Below are positions 35,944 to 42,587 of a DNA stretch of 64,000 nucleotides, piece after piece. The notes below the pieces were generated by a model that made no database searches, had not been told where the DNA came from, and saw only the letters and a list, made by a program, of their open reading frames with translations. This DNA is from Saprospiraceae bacterium. Lineage in GTDB: Bacteria > Bacteroidota > Bacteroidia > Chitinophagales > Saprospiraceae. The stretch covers positions 1 to 64,000 of the forward strand of contig JAEUUP010000093.1 in assembly GCA_016787525.1 (NCBI GenBank). Reading direction: 5' to 3'. Each line of letters begins with the position of its first letter. Position 1 is the stretch's first letter. The position numbers were made by a program, and so were the translations under genes.

Positions 35944-36705
35944 ATGGGAATGGTTATTTCTCTACTCAATCATAAAGGCGGTGTTGGCAAAACAACGAGT
36001 GCCATCAATATTGGTGCAGGACTTGTAGAGCTCGGCAAAAAAGTATTGCTCGTTGATCTCGACCCTCAAGCTAATCTGACTCTATCACTCGGTATTCCAC
36101 GCCAGCGAGTTACGATTTATGAATGTTTGCGAGGCGAATCAGAGCCAGAACCTTTTACAGTTAAAGAGAACATGGATGTTATCACCTCTTCACTTGATTT
36201 GTCGGGCGCAGAGATGGAACTCATCAATGAAGCAGGTCGAGAATATATTCTGCGAGAGTTATTTGAGCCTTTGACAGAAATTTATGACTTCATCATTATT
36301 GATTGTCCGCCATCATTGGGACTTTTGACATTAAATGCCTTAACGAGTAGCCGTTATGTGATTATTCCGTTGCAAACCGAATTTTTGGCATTACAAGGTT
36401 TAGCAAAAATTAAACAGGTGATCGATAAAGTAAAATTCCGCTTGAATAAAAACCTTGAAATTGGTGGCGTAGTAGCAACTATGTACGACTCACGCCGTAT
36501 CTTAAATCGGGATGTTGTAGAAACCATTCATAAATACTTCGGCGATAAGGTTTTCAAAACATACATACGCGACAATGTTGCTTTGGCGGAAGCACCTGCA
36601 CAACGTAAAGACATTTTTGCATATCAACCAAAATCTGTTGGTGCAAAAGACTACGCCAACTTATGTGACGAAATTTTAGAACGTGTTGATAAAGTAGCAG
36701 CATAA
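35944..36705 (+). CDS. ParA/Soj-family partition ATPase
   Basis: 253 residues. The deviant Walker A is NHKGGVGKTTS (Lys11 and Lys16), typical of ParA/MinD ATPases, followed by VDLDPQANLTLSLG and IIDCPPSLGLLTLNAL. No N-terminal HTH is present, so it belongs to the short chromosomal or type Ib class. These ATPases bind DNA non-specifically and move a partner-bound cargo (origin, plasmid or protein cluster). The next gene, 43 bp downstream, is the likely partner. No parB of the usual type is adjacent. Confidence 0.92.
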   Translation: MGMVISLLNHKGGVGKTTSAINIGAGLVELGKKVLLVDLDPQANLTLSLGIPRQRVTIYECLRGESEPEPFTVKENMDVITSSLDLSGAEMELINEAGREYILRELFEPLTEIYDFIIIDCPPSLGLLTLNALTSSRYVIIPLQTEFLALQGLAKIKQVIDKVKFRLNKNLEIGGVVATMYDSRRILNRDVVETIHKYFGDKVFKTYIRDNVALAEAPAQRKDIFAYQPKSVGAKDYANLCDEILERVDKVAA

Positions 36706-36748
36706 CTTAGTGAAAACCATTCGTTTCAAATTGTGAAATCAGGTCATC

Positions 36749-37264
36749 ATGAGTAAAAAAAGATTTTCGAGTGGACTCGATTCGCTTTTCGATAGTCCTC
36801 ACGACGAGCAAAATATAGTATCCTCGGCAGTCGCCTCACAGGCACCGCCCCCCTCAGTATCGGAACTCGAAGCCGAGGTGAAAGCGGCTGTGATGAAACG
36901 TACAACGACTAAAAACTTTACAAGTGATCTGGACTCCCTTTTCCAAGATGCTTTCACAGAAGCTTTGGAGGAAAAAGCTGATAAATTACGTCGCGAATCA
37001 GGTTTAGAAGACCCATTTGAGTCGAAACGCAATGCCTACAAAAAGCCATTAGCTGGTCTTGATGCTCTGATTCGGGAAACTGTGGACACATCGCTCGCAG
37101 GATTTGAACATGCACCCATCAAGCGATTCACAATTATGTTTGAAAATAAAAAAATTGAAAAACTCAAATCTATTGCCAAACAAGAGCGTGCTTTTGTGAA
37201 AGACCTTGTAGGCGATATTTTGACAGAGTACATTGCCAACTATGAACGCCAACATAGTTTGTAG
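36749..37264 (+). CDS. Ribbon-helix-helix-like partner of ParA
   Basis: 171 residues, cytoplasmic. The C-terminus (about 125-165, KRFTIMFENKKIEKLKSIAK and then FVKDLVGDILTEYI) has the strand-helix-helix pattern of ribbon-helix-helix DNA-binding proteins. The rest is charged and flexible with three similar short motifs: GLDSLF (9-14), DLDSLF (60-65) and GLDALI (103-108), each preceded by a basic segment. Such repeats could be ParA-contact sites, as the N-termini of ParB and ParG proteins are. This is inference. A motif copy (36848, antisense) encodes PPPSVSE in the linker. Confidence 0.6.
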   Translation: MSKKRFSSGLDSLFDSPHDEQNIVSSAVASQAPPPSVSELEAEVKAAVMKRTTTKNFTSDLDSLFQDAFTEALEEKADKLRRESGLEDPFESKRNAYKKPLAGLDALIRETVDTSLAGFEHAPIKRFTIMFENKKIEKLKSIAKQERAFVKDLVGDILTEYIANYERQHSL

Positions 37265-37280
37265 TTGCTGATTGGTCATA

Positions 37281-37328
37281 AAAACAAAGCCCGAGTATTT
37301 CATTGTAGAAACACTCGGGCTTTGTTTT
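37281..37328. terminator. Bidirectional terminator between the ParA partner and nusA
   Basis: AAAACAAAGCCCGAGT (37281-37296) and ACTCGGGCTTTGTTTT (37313-37328) form a 16-bp stem with T-runs in both directions, between convergent genes. Confidence 0.92.
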
Positions 37329-37341
37329 TATTGACACCCAA

Positions 37342-38583
37342 TTAGTTGTCCTCAAATTCGGCAGAGAGAACTCGGATGATTTCCATAACAGTCTCCTCTT
37401 CCAAATCCGAACGGCGGATGATTTCCTCTGGTTTCAGATTCAATACATCTCTTGCAGAGTCGCAGCCGATGCGTTTCAAAACATCAACAACCCAACCTTC
37501 CAATTCGTCGCGGAATTCATCGAGGTCAACGTCATCCACTTCTGCTTCTTCGTCTTCACGGAATACATCAATTTCAAAACCCGTCAATTTCGATGCCAAT
37601 TTGATATTTGTTCCTGCTTTACCAATAGCTAAGGAAACTTGTTCTGATTTTAAAGTCACAGCAGCACGTTTTGTTTCCAAATCCACTTCCACTGCACTCA
37701 CCTTAGCAGGAGTCAAAGCACGTTGGATATAGAGTTGCAAATTAGTCGTGAAATTAATCACGTCAATATTTTCATTGCGCAACTCGCGCACAATGCCATG
37801 AATACGTGACCCTTTCATACCCACACATGCACCAACTGGGTCAATACGGTCGTCATAAGACTCCACCGCAATTTTAGCTCTTTCACCTGGGAGACGAACG
37901 ATTTTTTTGATCGTGATGACACCATCTTCTATTTCAGGTACTTCCTGTTCAAGTAGCTTTTCTAAGAATTTCTCATCCGTACGGCTCATAACGATGACAG
38001 GCGTAGAGTTTTTCATTTCCACTTTGCTGATAATGCCTTTCACTGCATCACCTTTGCGATAGAAGTCGCCACGAATCATCTCTGTACGTGGCAGAACTAC
38101 CTCGTTGCCAGTGTTATCATCCAAAACCAAGATTTCCTTTTTCAAGACTTGGCTGACTTCGCCAACCACCATATCCCCCACGCGCTCCGAGTATTTTTTG
38201 TAAATATCATCTTTTTCCAAGTCCATAATCCTTGAAATCAAGGTTTGACGCGCCGCTTGGATGGCACGACGACCAAACTCTTCGAGTGTCAACTGTTCAT
38301 AGCACTCGTCACCAATGCCGTAGTCAGGGTCAATGGCTTTGGCTTCAGAAGCCGATACTTGGGCACGTTCGTCTGTCACCTCACCATCTGGCACGACTTC
38401 GCGCACACGCCATAACTCCAAATCACCGCGCTGTGCATTGACAATAACATCAAAGTTTTCATCTGTGCCATATTTTTTCTTAATCAATGTACGGAATACA
38501 TCTTCCAAAACCCGCAGCAGCGCCGCCCGGTCTATATTTTTACCTTCCTTAAATTCGCCGAAGCTATCTACGAGATTCATCAT
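37342..38583 (-). CDS. nusA: Transcription termination/antitermination factor NusA
   Basis: 413 residues. Order: N-terminal RNA polymerase-binding domain (MMNLVDSFGEFKEGKNIDRA), S1 domain (VGDMVVGEVSQVLKKEILVL), then two KH domains (DDRIDPVGACVGMKGSRIH and SLAIGKAGTNIKLASKLTG). It ends with a short acidic tail and a helix-hairpin-helix-like segment (VDVLKRIGCDSARDVLNL). It modulates pausing, termination and antitermination. It is the second gene after rimP (32-bp gap). infB, the usual third gene, is not found downstream; a terminator and the convergent ParA pair are there instead. Confidence 0.96.
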   Translation of the reverse strand: MMNLVDSFGEFKEGKNIDRAALLRVLEDVFRTLIKKKYGTDENFDVIVNAQRGDLELWRVREVVPDGEVTDERAQVSASEAKAIDPDYGIGDECYEQLTLEEFGRRAIQAARQTLISRIMDLEKDDIYKKYSERVGDMVVGEVSQVLKKEILVLDDNTGNEVVLPRTEMIRGDFYRKGDAVKGIISKVEMKNSTPVIVMSRTDEKFLEKLLEQEVPEIEDGVITIKKIVRLPGERAKIAVESYDDRIDPVGACVGMKGSRIHGIVRELRNENIDVINFTTNLQLYIQRALTPAKVSAVEVDLETKRAAVTLKSEQVSLAIGKAGTNIKLASKLTGFEIDVFREDEEAEVDDVDLDEFRDELEGWVVDVLKRIGCDSARDVLNLKPEEIIRRSDLEEETVMEIIRVLSAEFEDN

Positions 38584-38615
38584 AGCTTTGTAGGATTTTA
38601 AAATTGAAATTATTT

Positions 38616-39092
38616 TTATTTAAAACTTATCTGTACAAACGCAGATTTGATTTTTTCAAACGGGAATTCACGCTTTACAGTTTCTTTTATTTTCTTTTTT
38701 CCTTCTTTACGCACGTCTTCAAATTCAATAACAATCTTTTCGTCATCAGAAGCTGTCAGAATACCAGTCGTTTTCACCCCCTCAGTATCTGTCACCTCCA
38801 AAGTCCGCCCAATATTGCGCGGATATTGTCGCGCCAACTTCAACGAACGACTAAGCCCTGGCGAACCTACTTCGAGTGTGTATTCATCACCCAATACCCC
38901 TTCTGTATCTAAGAGATTTTCGATGTGTCGGCTGATGCGTTGGCATTGTTCAAAAGTGACACCATTGTCCGCATCAATGATGATGTCCACCAACTTTGAG
39001 GGCGATATGCTCAACTCAATCAGAAAGCAATCGCTGTATTCTGGCTCTTCAAATTTAACGAGTAGCCATTCTTTTATTTGTTCTTCAATCAC
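38616..39092 (-). CDS. rimP: Ribosome maturation factor RimP
   Basis: 158 residues, the usual length; needed for 30S subunit maturation. Family features include LVDIIIDADNGVTFEQCQRI and YTLEVGSPGLSRSLK. A motif copy (38777, sense strand) encodes DTEGVK in the C-terminal domain. First gene of the rimP-nusA operon, with a promoter near 39241-39272 and a terminator-like hairpin in the leader. Confidence 0.95.
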   Translation of the reverse strand: MIEEQIKEWLLVKFEEPEYSDCFLIELSISPSKLVDIIIDADNGVTFEQCQRISRHIENLLDTEGVLGDEYTLEVGSPGLSRSLKLARQYPRNIGRTLEVTDTEGVKTTGILTASDDEKIVIEFEDVRKEGKKKIKETVKREFPFEKIKSAFVQISFK

Positions 39093-39099
39093 AGATTTA

Positions 39100-39182
39100 T
39101 ACTTATTTTAATCACGATTTAAACGGATTATCTTGATTTCTCCTTTAATCACGGATTTATACTGATTTAATCACGGATTAAA
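39100..39182. repeat. Direct repeats of a TTTAATCACGGATT type in the rimP leader
   Basis: Segments similar to TTTAATCACGGATTTATACT recur two to three times here. They are AT-rich and look like intergenic filler repeats often seen in Bacteroidota; no coding role. Confidence 0.55.
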
Positions 39183-39220
39183 AACCGAAAGAGGGAACGT
39201 TGTCAACACGTTCCCTCTTT
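39180..39220 (-). terminator. Terminator-like hairpin in the rimP-nusA leader
   Basis: AAAGAGGGAACGT (39188-39200) pairs with ACGTTCCCTCTTT (39208-39220), 13 bp with a seven-base loop. In minus-strand sense it is followed by CGGTTTTTAATCC. It lies downstream of a predicted promoter (39241-39272) and upstream of rimP, so it could be an attenuator as well as the terminator of the small lipoprotein gene at 39297. Confidence 0.75.
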
Positions 39221-39240
39221 CCTCCGAGCGATTTCATGCA

Positions 39241-39272
39241 CAAAAGTAAGGCATTTATTTCAAATGACCAAA
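39241..39272 (-). promoter_or_regulatory. Probable rimP-nusA promoter
   Basis: In minus-strand sense TACTTTTG (39248-39241) with TTTG about 20 bases upstream (39272-39269). Initiation near 39235 would place the leader hairpin about 15 bases into the transcript. Confidence 0.55.
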
Positions 39273-39296
39273 TTTTCAAGCCTTTTACTGGAAAGT

Positions 39297-39518
39297 TCAA
39301 TGCTTCATCTTTTTAGACACTGACTTTGGAAACAGAGATGTTTTTCCTCTTTTTTTAGTGCGCTCCATATTGTTTGTATAACCTCGTTGGCTTGCAGCGC
39401 AACCTTCTTTAACACGACAAGCGGGTAGTGTTGCAGCAATGAGAAAAAAAACAAGTAAATACTGAGGGGTATATTTTTTTGAAAAAAGGTTATGGGCGGC
39501 GATTTGTAATTTTTTCAT
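39297..39518 (-). CDS. Small putative lipoprotein
   Basis: 73 residues. A hydrophobic segment (YLLVFFLIAATLPAC) ends in a lipobox-like LPAC, with the Cys at about 34. A short basic tail follows (GCAASQRGYTNNMERTKKRG). The first ~20 residues before the membrane segment are long for a lipoprotein signal, so the true start may be later. A motif copy (39459, antisense) encodes TPQY within that leader. Function unknown. Confidence 0.55.
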   Translation of the reverse strand: MKKLQIAAHNLFSKKYTPQYLLVFFLIAATLPACRVKEGCAASQRGYTNNMERTKKRGKTSLFPKSVSKKMKH

Positions 39519-39593
39519 CTTTGATATTTTTCCTACAAATTAGACTCTTTTATCTCTAAAACGCAATTTTTATCTTTGTGTTATATAAAAAAT

Positions 39594-39643
39594 AAAAAAT
39601 CCTGACCCCTCAGTATATGAAACTGAGACCGACAGGATTTTTT
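39594..39643 (-). terminator. Terminator whose loop holds a motif copy
   Basis: AAAAAATCCTG (39594-39604) pairs with CAGGATTTTTT (39633-39643). Inside, CTCAGT of the motif copy at 39606 can pair with ACTGAG at 39621-39627, extending the hairpin. In minus-strand sense a T-run follows, so it ends the gene at 39669. Confidence 0.82.
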
Positions 39644-39668
39644 AACGTAACGTCATCTAAAATCTATA

Positions 39669-40388
39669 TTACTCAGGAAAAGAGAATATTTTTTTGTCAA
39701 AAGTTGGTGAATTAAGTTCCACTTTCTCCATTTTAAGAGTCATCACTGTTTGCCCTCCCACTTTGGTTTCCATTGTGTGAGGTATCAACAGACCATCAAC
39801 ATCTTTGTAATCACTCAAATAAGTTTCTGATGCTTGACCTTTCATAGGCCCTGATTGGGCCGTGGTGCGCATACAAACTGTTACATAGTTTTCTGCATCT
39901 AAAAAATAAATTTTTTCATCGCCTTGTTTGCGTTTCATGGTGATTTTGTAACATTTCACACCATCCATTTCTTCTTGTTTGGGGTCGAGTTCGATGGTAT
40001 GACCTTTGGTTTTGTAGTCAATAAAATCATCTTCAAAATTTTCTTTGGCAGCTTCTTTAGTTTCCTCTGCGTCTTTTTTAGTTGGTTTAGCGGCCCCTGC
40101 AAATGGATTTTGCATCCAAGCTACCGTACCATCAAATGATTCTATGAATTTGTTGCCTTGAAACTCGCCTTCACTATACATCAAATTGGGGCGCGCTTGC
40201 ATCATTTTGAATGGAATATTCATACCTTGCACTACAACATAGCCTGTTGCACTTTGCGATTCTAATTTTTTCCATTTTTCTGCGCCACCGATGGCTTTAA
40301 AGTACTTTTCAACTATTTCGTCAGCTGTTTGAGCTTGTGAAGCAAATGCTAAAGTTACGAAAACAAAAAATAATACTATTTTTTTCAT
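39669..40388 (-). CDS. LolA-like periplasmic outer-membrane lipoprotein-sorting protein
   Basis: 239 residues with a signal peptide (MKKIVLFFVFVTLAFASQAQ). It opens with the TADEIVEKYFKAIGGAEKWK pattern common in Bacteroidota LolA/LppX-like beta-barrel carriers and ends with strand pairs such as LLIPHTMETKVGGQTVMTLK. Such proteins carry lipids or lipoproteins across the periplasm. It ends in a strong terminator. Confidence 0.8.
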   Translation of the reverse strand: MKKIVLFFVFVTLAFASQAQTADEIVEKYFKAIGGAEKWKKLESQSATGYVVVQGMNIPFKMMQARPNLMYSEGEFQGNKFIESFDGTVAWMQNPFAGAAKPTKKDAEETKEAAKENFEDDFIDYKTKGHTIELDPKQEEMDGVKCYKITMKRKQGDEKIYFLDAENYVTVCMRTTAQSGPMKGQASETYLSDYKDVDGLLIPHTMETKVGGQTVMTLKMEKVELNSPTFDKKIFSFPE

Positions 40389-40604
40389 TTCAATTAAATG
40401 ATGTTTTATTAATAAATATCTTTTAGTGGAAACTATATTTAGACGTGTCTAATTGAATTGTTGAACAAATCAAGGCTTTTAATACGATGTGGTGAAAAAT
40501 ACTTTACTAACGATACCTTTTAAACGACAAAATAAAAGAATGCGAGGCATAAATCATTATACCCCGCATTGTTTGTGTGCATTTCCTCCATTTGTTTTTT
40601 AGTG

Positions 40605-41618
40605 TTATCGTTTTTGAGACTGTACGAATTGATGTAAATCTTCTCGATTTTTTTGAAATACCAAAGCGTCGCTAACAACGGTGTAGTTCTCTCTGTCGTA
40701 AGTAAAATCGAATGCAAATTTGGCAAAATCGAGACGGTTGTTGTCAAATGTAAACAATCGTGCTATTTCGGCAACCTGTATGGCGGTCAATACATTTTCT
40801 TTAGTCATGGCTTTAGCGGTTTCCACCTTGCCTGCTTCAAGCGTATTTTGTTTGACTCGATCTTTCATGATGTCAAACTCTTTGTAAGTCATCAAACCCT
40901 TATAGCCCGAATTTAATCCTTTTGAATTAATGTCTGGCATATCATTATCACTACGGGCATATTGAGGACCGCCATACTGAGGAGGCTGTTGTACATATTG
41001 CCCATTCTGTGGGGGATACTGTCCATTTTGCTGCGGATACTGAGGGGTCTGATTTTGATTATTGTAACGCGGGTCTGGGTAGTTATTGTAAGTATTATCC
41101 ACAGGGCGTTGTTGGACATAGACAGGTGGTGGTGTATAATAGGCAGCATTGGCGTAATAGTCGTTGTAATAATCGCCCGCTGGCACGCCTTCTTTCACCA
41201 AAAACCGATAAAAACCATCGCGTGCATTGCGATTTGCCAATACCGAACCCGTCATTGCATAGTTTTCGATGTCATAAACATAGTTTAAGCCATAAACCAA
41301 AAAATCATATTTTTCACGGTCTGTCTGAAACAAAACAGCCAAACGGCGAATCTGCTCAGATGTCAAACAACGATATTTGATATACGAACGCAATTCATTG
41401 TCCAAATGATACATATTCGAGTTACCCAACGAAGCATAATCTCTGTTAAACAATTTGTTGGCATATGCTGACGTGCAATGACGATGAGGGCGGTTGCGAT
41501 TGTTGTTATCAGTTGATTTGTGATGCGAGTCGCCGTAGGGATTACCTTGAGCTAAAGCTGTGCTAACAGCAAAAATCAACATCAAAAAGGCGGTAATTAT
41601 GTTGCTTATCGGTCTCAT
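40605..41618 (-). CDS. Secreted protein with two DUF4476-like domains
   Basis: 337 residues with a signal peptide (MRPISNIITAFLMLIFAVSTALAQ). Two similar helical domains (about 50-145 and 235-335) share the pattern LTSEQIRRLAVLFQTDREKY / LTAIQVAEIARLFTFDNNRL and DIENYAMTGSVL / DRENYTVVSDAL; these look like DUF4476. A Pro/Gln/Tyr/Asn-rich linker joins them. In the linker a motif copy (41037, antisense) encodes TPQYP, and a near-copy at 40974 (ATACTGAGGAGG) gives PPQYGG. Surface or periplasmic role, unknown. Confidence 0.8.
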   Translation of the reverse strand: MRPISNIITAFLMLIFAVSTALAQGNPYGDSHHKSTDNNNRNRPHRHCTSAYANKLFNRDYASLGNSNMYHLDNELRSYIKYRCLTSEQIRRLAVLFQTDREKYDFLVYGLNYVYDIENYAMTGSVLANRNARDGFYRFLVKEGVPAGDYYNDYYANAAYYTPPPVYVQQRPVDNTYNNYPDPRYNNQNQTPQYPQQNGQYPPQNGQYVQQPPQYGGPQYARSDNDMPDINSKGLNSGYKGLMTYKEFDIMKDRVKQNTLEAGKVETAKAMTKENVLTAIQVAEIARLFTFDNNRLDFAKFAFDFTYDRENYTVVSDALVFQKNREDLHQFVQSQKR

Positions 41619-41907
41619 TTTATAGGTATTTTTAAGATGAAAATAAATAGTTTCTCATTGGACTTCGGCTTTCATTTGAATTATGTAGCGAAAATACGCA
41701 CACCTATTAACGCATGCAAATGGTTTAAAATTGCCTTAACAGAGTTTAACCTTTTCTTAATGAAAGTCGAGAATTAAAGCTTTCATTTTGTCCATTTCAA
41801 GTGATTTTTGAAGGAAAAATGTGCCGAATTTCTTGTTTTTTAGACCCCCTCAGTATCTTGCACGGTCAAATAGAAAAATAAATTTTGATTTAAAATAACA
41901 CATAATT

Positions 41908-42465
41908 TTGAAAGAAAAACACCGCATACTCGGCATTGACCCCGGCACCAATTTTTTGGGCTACGCCGTTTTGGAAGTTGATGGCAAAAAACTCAGCCTT
42001 GTGACGATGAGCATCCTCACGCTTTCGCACGTTGACGAGCCGACCGAGAAGCTCAAACGGATTTTTGAAAAAGTTGAATGGGTCATCAAAACATTCAATC
42101 CCAACGAGTTAGCCATCGAAGAACCTTTTTATGCCAAAAACATCCAATCTATGCTCAAGCTGGGTCGAGCGCAAGGTGTGGCAATGGCAGCTGCAATGAT
42201 TCATGGGCTGCCTGTGATGCAATATTTGCCAAAAACTGTGAAAAAAAGTGTCGCTGGCAATGGTAATGCCTCCAAAGAACAAGTGGCTGCTATGCTCGGA
42301 CACATCATGAATCGTCCGATTGAGCCTTCATTTTTTGATGCGTCTGATGCTTTAGCTGTTGCCGTTTGTCATCACTATTTGTCCAAAAGTGCCTTAGGTG
42401 GTGGTCAAAAACACAACGATTGGAAAAGTTTTGTGAAAGCCAATGCAGATAAGATAGTAAAGTAA
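41908..42465 (+). CDS. ruvC: Holliday junction resolvase RuvC
   Basis: 185 residues. Endonuclease that cuts Holliday junctions with RuvAB. The catalytic acidic residues are in GIDPGTNFLGYAV (Asp11), AIEEPFYAKN (Glu about 71) and FFDASDALAVAVCHH (two Asp near 143-146). The start codon appears to be TTG at 41908, because no ATG or GTG precedes GIDPG in frame. A motif copy (42466-42477) begins directly after the TAA stop. Confidence 0.95.
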   Translation: MKEKHRILGIDPGTNFLGYAVLEVDGKKLSLVTMSILTLSHVDEPTEKLKRIFEKVEWVIKTFNPNELAIEEPFYAKNIQSMLKLGRAQGVAMAAAMIHGLPVMQYLPKTVKKSVAGNGNASKEQVAAMLGHIMNRPIEPSFFDASDALAVAVCHHYLSKSALGGGQKHNDWKSFVKANADKIVK

Positions 42466-42536
42466 CCCCCTCAGTATGCCAATTTAAAACGCCCAAAATG
42501 CAATATTTTTCTGTGCATACGGTTTTATTAAAAACC

Positions 42537-42544
42537 TAAATTTG
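42537..42544 (+). promoter_or_regulatory. -7 element of the porZ-like gene
   Basis: TAAATTTG fits TAnnTTTG, 43 bp ahead of the ATG at 42588. Confidence 0.4.
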
Positions 42545-42587
42545 TACTACTTTTTATAAAAAATGAGACATTAATACCTTACAAGAT

